From Anaeramoeba flamelloides (Eukaryota; Metamonada; Anaeramoebidae): DNA of 64,000 nucleotides. Below, piece after piece: positions 11,690 to 22,700 of this stretch. The position numbers were made by a program, and so were the translations under genes. Where the stretch lies: contig JANTQA010000015.1 of assembly GCA_027625915.1 (NCBI GenBank), positions 11,313,001 to 11,377,000 of the forward strand. Direction: 5' to 3'. The notes under the pieces were generated by a model that did no database searches, was not told the origin of the DNA, and worked only from the letters and a program-made list of their open reading frames with translations. How positions within the stretch are numbered: the first letter of the stretch is position 1; each line of letters begins with the position of its first letter.

Positions 11690-13223
11690 TATAAAAAAAA
11701 TCTTCAGTGAATTTAATAGCAAATTCAAAAAAATTTTACAGCATCTTAAAATTAAAAAACCAAGTTAAAATCTGATTACTTTAAGTACAAAATAACTTTC
11801 AATGTACTTTAAAAAATGAATTATTATTTTTATAAGTTGATCCATTTTTCTCAATTTTGAAAAGTTTAAAATCCAAAATATTTCCGATTTATTATAAAAA
11901 ATAATATTTTCTTTGGAAGAAAATTGAAATCTTATGATATAAGAAGAAATAGAACAAAGACACACTTAAAAATGAAACCACTAAGTTCTAGAATAACTCA
12001 ATATAAAAAATGAACTTCTTTCTCAAAAGAAGTACAAGTATTATTTTTAACTTGAAAAAATATTCTATATATATTCATAGAACAGTTAAAATCAATTTCT
12101 TCTCTTTTTCTTGAATAAAAAAAATCTGAGAAAAAGAACCAAACAACCGAATTAAAAATTCCCCCAAAATACTTTTTTAAACGTTGTAAATTTCAACTTA
12201 TAAGATAATCTAAAAATGCTATTCAATTTGATTATATTCGAATGCATAATCAATAAACTCAATTTTAATTATTTCAATGAATTATTAACAAAACAAAAAT
12301 TCAATTTATCCTAAGGACTTTATTCTTAAATCTTTTTTTTTTTTTTCAAATTTTTTCAAACAAACAATACCAATCCATATTAATCATTCAAATAATAAAA
12401 AAAATATAGATATTATCAAATAACTGATTTTAATAATAATAGTTTGTTTATAATAATCTTAATATTTGAAAATAAATTTTACCGAATCTTTATAATTTCA
12501 AGAAATTTAATAAATATTTGTGAATTAAATATATACAGTCCTGTACCATTTTAAGGCACAGGAAAAATCAACATATAAGGCACAAAATTTTGTTCACTTT
12601 AAGGCAAATATTTTTGATTTAAGGCACTTTCCCAATTTCAATATATAATTTCACCGAATAATTACAGAGTTAGTTTGAGTGTTTTCTTCAATATATAGAT
12701 AGAATATTACATATGAGTAATCTTGGAAATTTCACAGAAAAATTGTGCCTTATTTTGACCACTTTGATTTTGTGCCTTAATGCGATTTTTTTGTGCCTTA
12801 TTTCTTGATTTTTTCTGTGTCTTAAAAAGGCACAGGACTGTAATCAATTTTTTTAGATCTTCAAGGATTCATTATTTGGTTTATTTTTCCTGATATTTTT
12901 AAAATACGATTAAAGTTTCATAGGTTATGTGACCATATAAACTCTCAGAAATTACTACGATGAGATTTTGTCAAAATAAAAATGTTTTACAAATTTTTTT
13001 TTTTGGATTTAATCGAAAAAAACCCTAACAAAAAGGATCAAGATCTTTTGGCTGAAAATTTAATTGGGTAAAAATGAAACTTTGTTAAAAATGACAACTC
13101 ATCTCTCTAATATTGATAAAAATGAAGTTTTTTATATCGTGGTTTAGTTGTATCCTATGTTAAAATAATTGCTCAATTACCTTATAGAAAAAAATAAATA
13201 AGAATGACTAGTCCCTTAAAACA
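11690..13223 (-). mobile_element. One arm of the TTTTAAGGGACTAGT foldback element
   Basis: Collinear with 25330-26555, the right arm of the 2.5-kb foldback at 24.0 kb, and ending in GACTAGTCCCTTAAAA. It carries a 305-bp insertion at 12536-12840. Without that insertion it is about 1.23 kb, the length of one arm; the partner arm is absent upstream. Confidence 0.7.
12536..12840. mobile_element. CAGTC palindromic MITE, long variant
   Basis: Runs from CAGTCCTGTACCATTTTAAG to AAAAAGGCACAGGACTG with TA on both sides. Inside are repeated AAGGCACA units facing each other. The related foldback arm at about 26150 lacks it (AAATATTTGTGAATAAAAAG), which gives the empty site. No ORF. Confidence 0.85.
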
Positions 13224-13300
13224 CTTCTTTTCGAAATATGGAAATAATTGAAAAACTTAATTTTTCTATTTTTCTTGTGTTTCAACGAAAAAAAATCAAA

Positions 13301-13436
13301 CACAACAAAAATCTCGTGACTTTTACAAAAGAGCTTATCACTTTTACAAAACACTCCCCTTTACAAGTGTTTGAAAAGTTTGTAAATTGTTTCAACGTGT
13401 TTGACAGTTTGAAAAGGCTTAAAACTTCATAAAAGC
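13301..13436 (+). repeat. 135-bp direct repeat, upstream copy
   Basis: Shares about 135 bp with 14643-14782 in the same orientation (for example ACAAGTGTTTGAAAAGTTTG and TTGTTTCAACGTGTTTG) with only a few mismatches. It ends 74 bp before the start codon of the 111-aa membrane protein, so it may contain that gene's promoter or leader. Confidence 0.9.
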
Positions 13437-13510
13437 CCAGAGATTATATGTAGTGAATTAATAGAAAAATAAATCATTTTTTTCAATTTTTGAATTATTC
13501 AATTACTTTT

Positions 13511-13846
13511 ATGAGTAATCAACAAAAAAACTCAACCAATAACGAAACGGGCTCTCCTTTTGGATCTTCCAGTTTAGAATTTACAAAACGAGAAGTTTTA
13601 CTTTTTGGAAAGCCTTTTAAATTGATTTTTTTGCTTCTTGGGCTAATGGTGCTTATGACTTTTTTTGGAATAAAGGGACTAATTTTTGGCTTTGTCTTTT
13701 ACTTTTTGGGAACATTTTTCAATAAAAGGGACGAATCTCTTTTGCCAACTTACAACACAAACAGCAGCAACACCACAACAAAAGGTGGAAGCAAGAAAGG
13801 TATTCACACATTAAAGGATCTACCACAAAAACCAAAAACAGGCTGA
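13511..13846 (+). CDS. Small membrane protein of unknown function, 111 aa
   Basis: An intact single-exon ORF, visibly richer in G+C than its surroundings, ending in TGA. Residues 1-25 are Ser/Asn-rich and polar (MSNQQKNSTNNETG). After FTKREVLLFGKPF comes one long hydrophobic stretch at about residues 34-66 (KLIFLLLGLMVLMTF, then FGIKGLIFGFVFYF), long enough for one or two membrane helices. The tail is Ser/Thr/Asn-rich and ends GIHTLKDLPQKPKTG. The start is the ATG at 13511; an upstream in-frame TTG is unlikely in a eukaryote. The layout (polar N-terminus, short helix pair, conserved-looking basic tail) resembles small ER membrane proteins, but I recognise no family. Direct repeats flank the gene. 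Confidence 0.65.
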   Translation: MSNQQKNSTNNETGSPFGSSSLEFTKREVLLFGKPFKLIFLLLGLMVLMTFFGIKGLIFGFVFYFLGTFFNKRDESLLPTYNTNSSNTTTKGGSKKGIHTLKDLPQKPKTG

Positions 13847-14642
13847 GGATCACGAAAATGTTAAATGGTTTCGTCATTAGAAAGCTCCAACTTTTTTTCT
13901 TTTTAGACTAGAGGTTTTCTTGTTTGGTACTATTTTTATTTTATTGATCTTTTGATAATAATTTTTTTTGATTTCTTTTTTTTTTTATTCAACAAAAACT
14001 TCTATTTATTTTTTTTTTACAAGTTTTGGAGTTGGGGTTATTTAATAAATTTATTCAGACAAACACTTTGACTTGTGAGTGAAGTATTGGATCCAAAGTT
14101 TTTTAAACCGATCCAATTACCGATAACGAGTAAATGGTTTGTCACTTTTTTTTTAATTTCCTTTTGTTTTATTTGATCGATTTGATCGTTTTTTCATTTT
14201 TGCACATAACCATTCTTTGATATTTCAACCAAAACACACCCAACGAGAAATAACAAACTGTCACAACCTCTTTTTGTTTTTTCAAGATCTTTCTTTTGAT
14301 CTTTTTGTTTTTCAAAAAACGATTATTTAAAAAGAAATTGTGAACAAAAAAGTTTTAAGTGTCACACTTAAAATAGGTAGAGGACTTTTGAAACTGCTAT
14401 GAATTTTATAAATCCTTTAAAGAATTTTTTTGTCACATTTTTCGAAAATTAATTGTTGTAGAATATACGTTCTAAGTGAATTCTTCACATACACTACAAA
14501 CACCCCCCTTTCATTTTGGTTCGTGTTCCGACGATCTTTTATTCATATATTTTAATAAATTATATTAATGCCCTAGCACTTTTTAATGCACACGCTAATT
14601 CGGAATATTAGTACACAAAAAAATAATTTTTTTTTTTAAGGA
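13847..14642. other. Downstream region of the small membrane protein gene
   Basis: No ORF. T-rich, with somewhat more G+C than most intergenic DNA at 14080-14300 (for example GATCCAATTACCGATAACGA). It may hold the 3' UTR or a non-coding transcript; no RNA family recognised. Confidence 0.35.
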
Positions 14643-14782
14643 ACACACGACAAAAAATCTCGTGACTTTTAGAAAAGAGCTTATCACTTTTACAAAACAC
14701 TCCACTTTACAAGTGTTTGAAAAGTTTGTAAATTGTTTCAACGTGTTTGTCAGTTTGAAAAGGCTGAAAACTTCATAAAAGT
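14643..14782 (+). repeat. 135-bp direct repeat, downstream copy
   Basis: Second copy of the repeat at 13301-13436, same orientation, start-to-start distance about 1.34 kb. No ORF follows it, so if the first copy is a promoter this one looks orphaned. Confidence 0.9.
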
Positions 14783-15402
14783 CATGTGATTTTTTGTAGA
14801 ACATTTCTTCAAATAAGAGCACATAATTTTTTTTTTAGAATTTTATCAGAGTTGAAATAAAGATTATGAGTTATTATAGCCAATATTTTTTTGTCTGTTT
14901 TTAATTTTTTTGTACCTTATTTTGATTGTTTGGTGCCTTATGTGTGATTTTTTTAGGTTTCACTAAATATTTGTAGGGATGTATCAAAAAAGGGAGTTTT
15001 TTGAGGATTTTATTTTTGTTCTTCTTTATGACCTCAATTACCTAGCACTTAAAAAAGTTAATGAAGAAGATATTTATCCATTGAGTTTTTTATCATCATC
15101 ATAAAAAATTTTGAATTTGAATTTTTTGAGAAGTCTAATTAGTAATATCGCTATACTTGGAGTAATAAAGTTTATATAAAGTGGATTTTGTAAATTCACA
15201 TTAAACAACTAAATGAATTTCTCATCAGTAGATAGGATAAGGTAATATTGTGACCATTCAATTATTATAACCGACCCTTGATTTACCTTAGTTATTAGTA
15301 CTTTAATATGAATAATTCATTAATATATAATAATTTATCCAAAATCAAGGCTAATAATCATAACAAGAATTTAGTTAAAGGAGTATTTTTTATAGAAAAA
15401 AA
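14783..15402. other. Intergenic sequence with a decayed AAGGCAC-type fragment
   Basis: Around 14910-14960 the string GTACCTTATTTTGATTG and GGTGCCTTATGTGTG recall one half of the 305-bp CAGTC element, without clear ends. Otherwise nothing recognised. Confidence 0.4.
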
Positions 15403-16116
15403 TATACCCCCTTCCAGTAATTTTTACTAACCAAAAATCAAAAATAGGCAAAAAACTCAATTTATTGTATTTTTCCAAATGTAATCTTAAAACACATTCA
15501 AGTAACTAGTATTAATGCTTTTTAAGTAATTATTTTTATCCAAATAAAAGAACAAAAATATAAAATGAATAAAATAAAAATTACTGTATCCAAAATGATG
15601 AAACGAGCAGAACAAAAAAAGGTATTGGATTGAATATATTGTTAATGGTTCGATGAAACCTCATCTTGAGTGTTAAAGAGAGAATTTAATGTAGCTAAAT
15701 TTGAGACTTCTAATTCTGGGAGTATCTAATAGATACAGTCATCAGAAGTATTAGAATCTTAATTTAGTTTTCTATAAAAAATTGAAAACTAAAAAATGCA
15801 TTGGTAAATTTATTGAAATTTTACCAACAATTGTTGATCGATCATAATGATAAGATACCATCAGATAATTTTATGTGATTTTTCAAATCAACAAAGTCTA
15901 CACTAACTTTCTATCAGCAATCGATAAAATTTCCCAGATCTAAGAGAAACAAATTAGGTAACTGGAAAAAAGGAAATGAAAACAAAAGACCAAAAAGATA
16001 AAAAAATGAAAAAAATACTTTGTAAAATCAAAATTATTTCCAAATTGAATGTAAAGTGTAGTATTATTATTATGTCAACAGTTTAAACTGTGTACAAATT
16101 GATTGAATTTAGTTTA
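15403..16116 (-). mobile_element. Family G inverted-repeat element, inverted copy with internal expansion
   Basis: Reverse-complement relative of 21214-21752, beginning TATACCCCCTTCC and ending GAATTTAGTTTA. It carries about 150 bp (about 15630-15790) that the other inverted copy at 32387 lacks, suggesting an insertion or an older, longer form. Confidence 0.7.
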
Positions 16117-17345
16117 TTTTTCTATCCTTACCTAAGAAGCTATACTTCAAGTTTAATTGAGTAAATTGAACTAATCCAATATATATTTTTATTCTTATAG
16201 TCCACACAAACCCCTTAGAACTAATTTTCAATTTTTAATCTAGAGAATTTCTATTCTAATTTTAGTCAAATTGTTTTCTTTTTAAAATTTCTTTATTTAA
16301 ATTAATTTTATATTTGTCCCAAGACTAATTTTTTTTCTTCTATATCAAAATTCAATTCGATAGAGAAGTTTTAAGAAGTTGAATAAGAGAATAAGAAAAA
16401 TGGTCTTAGTAAAAATGACCATTTTCAAGTCAAAGTACTCACTTGTAAAAGCTATGAGTTTAAAGTATTTGAATGGGTAATATGAGAAAAAATTAATGTT
16501 TTACAATTCTAATTTGAAATCAATTTTTCACATTTTACTTTTTTCCTTCTACTATTTTCTTATTTTCTTTTTTTCTTTTATTAGTAATTTTTTTGAAAAA
16601 AAAACATAATCTATTGTTTCACTTTCAAAAGTTGTTATTAAATTGTTATTGAAACAGTGAATATGGTTGTAGAAAAAAGATATTCATTTCTATTTGAATT
16701 TTTTTTTGATCTTCAATCAGGGATCAAAATGAACATTATTTTTTCTCAATAGTTTAAAAGAATTTGGCGTTTTCGAAGAAAATCTATAGATTTATAAGAT
16801 TAGTTCCATTCAAATATTAATTATTCCCCAATTTGTATTGTGTACTATTCACTTATTTTTTATTTGTTTTTAAAAGGTCAATTCTATAAAATAATTGAAT
16901 TTTGAAAAAAAAAAATAAAAATGGATACCTTTGACTGAAACAAGTTTTATTTCCAAAATTAGTTCAAAACGATAAAATTTTCAAAGAGAAAAAAAAAATT
17001 CCCGTTACCAAAAATGCAATTCAAGATTGAAAATCTGTTCAAAGACTATGTAAAAATTACTTTTAAAATGAATTTTTTTTTTTCGATTACAAGATTAATA
17101 TTCAGAGAAACCCTTTAAGATAGGATTTATTTTTTTTTCAATCATGGCTTTCTTGATTATCCTGATATTCAACTTTTTATAAAGCTAATTCAAAGCTAAA
17201 TTTTGACATAGAATAAAAAATTACAATAAATTTCAACTGTCCGTTCTTCTTCTTCTTCTTAATATTCTTTTTTAGTTGGTCATAATTTGTATTATTATAA
17301 GCCAACGTGTAAAAATTCGGACAAACACAATTTTTTTCATAACTG
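16117..17345. other. Intergenic AT-rich sequence
   Basis: No gene or element boundary recognised; a short TTC run lies at about 17245. Confidence 0.5.
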
Positions 17346-18160
17346 TCAAATCTAAAACCCGGAAATTTCTGAAACCCTGTAATTCCATTTTTCTGATCAA
17401 TTGTAAATATTAGTAAAATGTCAAAAATATACTACCATTTTACAGACAAATAACCCAATTACCCAGCAACTTATAACCTTTCCAATTGGGGTATTGGTTA
17501 AATATTCTGAATCCACCATTTTTAACTCTTTAGTGAATTCAGAAATCAAAAAAATCTAAAATTTGTAAAATTAATTGAGAATATTACTGAAAATGAAAAC
17601 CCACTTTTAATTTTAAATTTTCAAATAAAAAACATTTTTATACTTTTAAAATATTTGAAGGCATTTGAATTTGAGAGAGGTGTTTGATTATTATGAATTT
17701 TCATGAAATTATGAAAACCATTTTGTAAAAAAATAAATCCTCTAAGTTTCCCAATAGAAATTTTAAATTTTGAAAAAATTATTAAAAGAAAGATATAAAG
17801 TTAATAAAAGTCTTATTTCATAAATGCAATAACAAAATAATTCTTATAATTATGATTCCTAATAAATTTAGAATTTATCTATAGGAAAAACCGCAATAAA
17901 TTTGATTTTCAATTTTCAGTAATTTTCTCAATTAATTTTACAAATTTTGGATTTTTTTGATTTCTGAATTCACTAAAGAGTTAAAAATGGTGGATTCAGA
18001 ATATTTAACCAATACCCCAATTGGAAAGGTTATAAGTTGCTGGGTAATTGGGTTATTTGTCTGTAAAATGGTAGTATATTTTTGACATTTTACTAATATT
18101 TACAATTGATCAGAAAAATGGAATTACCAGGTTTCAGAAATTTCCGGGTTTTAGATTTGA
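17346..18160. mobile_element. 815-bp element with near-identical 245-bp inverted arms
   Basis: Left arm (17346 to about 17592) starts TCAAATCTAAAACCCGG; right arm (about 17915-18160) ends CCGGGTTTTAGATTTGA. By eye the arms differ at only about five positions over some 245 bp. The spacer of about 320 bp is ordinary AT-rich sequence with no ORF. The near-identity means a recent origin or arm-to-arm gene conversion. A transcript would fold into a very long double-stranded hairpin. Confidence 0.9.
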
Positions 18161-18320
18161 TGGTAATATTGCTGAATAAATATATTAATTATTTAATATT
18201 TTTTTTGGAATAATGTTATTAAATAGTTATCATTGACTTACAAATTAGATTTTATGAACATTCTAATTTTAATATTTTTTTTAGAATAAGTTGAAATTCC
18301 GAATATAATTTTTCATCCAA

Positions 18321-18574
18321 TACCCTAATAAAAAAACTTTTTTTAAAACATCGATATAACATTTTCATAACAAAATTTCCTTTTATATGATGATTTTTTC
18401 AATGTTTTTTGAAAAAAATATTCTTATAACAGGCTTATAACATGTTACAAATATTATAACACCTTTGATAACAAATATACATATTATAAAAGTTGTTATT
18501 ATAAAATTTTATAACATTCTAAACTTTTATAACATCTTTATAACATGTTATAAAAAACTATTTTTATTAGGGTA
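18321..18574. mobile_element. TACCCTAATAAAA MITE (copy 1)
   Basis: 254 bp from TACCCTAATAAAAAAACTTT to AACTATTTTTATTAGGGTA. The interior is built from recurring TATAACA and TTATAACA units on both strands. A second copy lies at 20006-20258. No ORF. Confidence 0.85.
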
Positions 18575-18787
18575 GTTATAATTAAAAAAAAAAAAAAGAA
18601 TCATAATATTAAATCATTTATTTTTATAATAATTTACTGAATATATATTTTTCATTTTATCCCATTCTCAATATGAGGATAATATGATGGGTATATTTAA
18701 AGATGATTGTTAAAATATAAATAATTATTAATAGTAAAAAAAAAAAATAAAAAATAAAAATAACAAAATTTTAATCTTAAATGAACT

Positions 18788-19730
18788 CTAATCAGAATTC
18801 ATATATGAAAAATTGTTTTCGCTTGAACTGTCAATAAGTGTTCTAGTCATTTCATTTGGCATTGGTGGGTATCCAGAAATTTCCCGATGCATAACAAATA
18901 CAATAATTAAAAATACTGGTATAACCTCCAAAACGCAGACCAGCGAATATAAAATAACCATCCCAGGAGAGTCTAATAATCTATAATCTCTTTTTGAGTT
19001 AACAGCGACATAAAAAGCGTATACTGTTAAAATTGCTTCAACAATATAAACACACAAACCAACAATTATTACAATATAAAAAGTTTTGATGAACTTTGTT
19101 AAATTATCGTTAATATTTGTTGGGAAATGCTTCATGACTTTCACGCCATAAATGACAAAAGGTATTGATACCAACAATGAAAAAATTGAAAGAACAAGAT
19201 CATAAACACCACCAAGAACCCGTCTTGTTCTGTTTGAAATGGGATCTATTAGTGTCATACACAATCCTATCAGACAAAAGAAAAAAATGGATATAACAGT
19301 TAAACAGATAATCCAATATTTTTTGATATATTTTTGCGAATCGCCAAGATTTAAGGAGCTTAATTGTAATTTCAATCGAACACTATTAACAAAATGAAAA
19401 TTAAATAAATATAAAGTATAAAATTGAATTGTCAGAGAAAAAAAAATTAATCAATTTTCTTTGTTTTTCTCATATATAAAAAAAGTCTAAAGGATTTGAC
19501 ACAAAAATAAACTATTTTGCAAAAATGCTGATTCACTTTATAATGTTATTAGATGTAGTTTTGTAGTTTTTTATCCACAATTCTTATCAAAATAAAATTT
19601 TATAATTTCTAGATCGGAATCATTTTTTGTATTTTAATCAAATCGATTTTTTCGAATATCTTCAAATTTATGTTTTTCTTTTTCTTTTTTTTTGAAAAAT
19701 TTTTCTTTTTCTTTTTCTTTTTTTTTGATT

Positions 19731-19779
<49 letters not shown>

Positions 19780-22700
19780 AAGAAAACACAAGTTGAAAAA
19801 AAAAAAGATCTTTGAAAATAACAAATAATTTTGAAAAGAAATGGATTTAATTATTAATAAAAAATCTTGTTGTTCACTTTTTTATTCCTTGGTATATTGA
19901 TATTATTGTGTATTAACCAGGAACCCTTAAAATCATAGTCAGTTTTTAGTACAAAAAAAAATGATAATCAGCTGAAATTTTATCCATTTAAATTTTAAAT
20001 ACTAGTACCCTAATAAAAAAAACCTTTGTATAACACCTATATAACATTTTTATAACAAAATTTCCTTTCATATGATCATTTTTTCAATATTTTTTGAATA
20101 AATATACTTACAACAAGCTTATAACATGATAAAAAGCTTATAAGACATTTTATAACAAATATTTATGTTATATAAGTTGTTATTAAAAAATTTTCTAAAA
20201 TTTTAAATATTTATAACACCTTTAAAACACATTCTAAAAAACTTTTTTTATTTGGATATGTGTATTGTAATTATATTTGAAAAAACATCATAATAGAATT
20301 CGTCATTCAAAGTTTAGAATATTTTAAGAAATTTAATTATTTCTTTTAAAATTGATCCTAGTTTTTTCAGAATAAATGGGAAAGAATTTTCAATTTAATT
20401 TTCTTTTTTTCTTTTTTAAATAGGGTTTACTAAGAAAGAGGTCTGTGATTTTGATCTCGATTTATTTGTTTGTAAATTTTTTTTTTTTGTTGATATTGGA
20501 GTATCTTGTGTGAAAACTAAGATCTCTCAAAATCAAAGTCATACTCTATAATTTAAAAAACGATAACAAGATGAAATTAGTATTCCATGTAAATTTCATG
20601 GATCAGTAAAAAGTTTTTCACTTTTTTTCATATTTCAATTGTTTTCCATAATATAAAGTACAATTTTAACCCTTTGTTATTTTTCATCTCAGCTTTGAAT
20701 TTGAAAAAAAAAATTTAAATTATTTACTATAAAGTTATCATATTTTTTTTTTTTTTTTTTGTTTTTTGATTAAGGAAGTAGGCTCATTTTACAATTTTTA
20801 AAAGTTTTAATTGTGTGAAAATAACTGAAGAGAATTTTTGAAGTGCAACTGGATAATGAAACTTTGAAAAAAAAATACCATTCGCTACTCCATTGGGGAA
20901 AACGAAAAGGAAGCTAAAGTAAATCAGAGTTGAATCTATAATTTTTCAATTTTTTTGGAACATTTTTTTTAATTAAATTTTTGAGTTTTATTAAATTTGG
21001 TTTTAAATCAAGAAATGTGTTTATACCAATTACCGAAATTAATCAAAAGATTAAACCAAAAAAATAGACCCAGAAAGGTATGTATTTTAAACAAATCTTT
21101 TCTATTAAACCAAATTTCAAAAATGGGGCAAAAACTTTTTCATTTTTTTTTTTTCTTTTTTCAATTGTCTTTCAAAAAATAAAATGATTACATTATATTT
21201 TTATTTCTTAATCTAAACTAAAATTCAAAATTTTCCACACAGCTAAAACGTTCCAAACAATCACAATAATACAATTTCATTGAAATTGGAGATAATTTTG
21301 ATTTTTGTAAAATATGAAAATCATTTTTTCATCTTTTAGTTTTTGTTTTCATTTCATTGTTCGGATTACGTAATTTGTTTCGTTGGATCAAAATTTTTTT
21401 GAACAATTGATATGAGGTTAAAGTTGAGTTGTTCCAAATAGAAGAACTCAAATAAAATTAGTTGGTAGTATCTAACCATTTGATCGATCAATATTCCTAA
21501 TAAAATTTAAACAGATTTACTAATGTATTTTTTTGTTTTGCTCTCTCCAAAATTTTTAACACACCCATGATTTATTTATATTGATAATTATTTATTTTTG
21601 GTTTTGTGAGTATTGTAATTTATAAAAAAGGTGTTAACATTTCAATTAGTGAATGGTTCTAATTTGGTAAATCTTCGAGAATTGATTAAATATGATGTTT
21701 TTTTTTTCACAAATCGAATTTTGGTGTGTTAAAAATTTTGAATTGGGGTTTACATTGGTTATTATCTCTAAAGATTTTAATAAAATTACTTATTATTCAA
21801 AAAAAAAAAAAAAAAAACAATTAAATAAATTTTTTTCAGATGAAAAATCGGCCCCTAATTTTGAAATTTAGTTTAGAAGACCAAACAAGAAAGATCACCT
21901 TTCCAAATAAATTTGTTGAAACCAAAGAACGTAAAAAAAAAAAAATTCGACCAAAGTATATTTTCGTAGATTTTTTTTCTTCTTTATTATGTTTATTTGA
22001 ATAAACCCAAACAAGAAATACCTTGAAATTCTCATCCTTCCTATTTATTATTTTTCACAAAATATTTTTTTACAAATGTGTTTTCAAAATTCTTTTTTCC
22101 AATATTTTTATCAAACCAAGCAAAAACTTAGAAAAAAGTTTCATAAATTAAATTAGAAGATTGAATATCTAAAGAATCAAAAAATAGTTACAAAAGATTC
22201 AACCTAATAAAAGAAACATTTAGTAAATATTTTAATCAGGTTCAGTATTATTTTTAGTTTTCATTTTATTACAAAATAAATGATATTAAAATCTAACGAA
22301 TTCGTCAAATAAATCGTTATTTCTCAAGATTAATTTAAAAAATATCCTATTTTCTGAACAAAACTAGATGAATTAAACTCAAATAGGTAATTTTAAAATT
22401 CATTTTGAAAAATTCTTTAGAAAGAAAAAGTAATTTTTTAATAACAAATTTAATAAAAAAAAGTTTTTCATGATGGATTAAAAACAAAATCAAGTAAAGA
22501 ATAAGTAATTATATCAAATTTTACAGATAGATCAAGAAATAAATGTTTTTTTTTATTTATTTTTCTTGAACAATTTTTTCATTTTTTTGATTTCCAGTTT
22601 TTAGTTGGTATAAAAAATAATATTATGCTAGGATATATTATACTCTCATATTTTTGAAAATATTCATCTATTTGGTTCAAAAAATGTATTTGAAGAATTC

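Noticed and set aside
14515-14540. GGTTCGTGTTCCGACGATC considered as a tRNA T-arm
   Set aside because: No matching acceptor, anticodon arm or D-arm could be folded around it. I found no convincing tRNA or rRNA anywhere in the window.
13301-14782. The 135-bp direct repeats considered as long terminal repeats of a retroelement
   Set aside because: Nothing between them resembles a retroelement gene, and no primer-binding site or polypurine tract is evident.
19609-19824. Lys-rich minus-strand ORF
   Set aside because: Translation of a poly-A/T tract in an intron.
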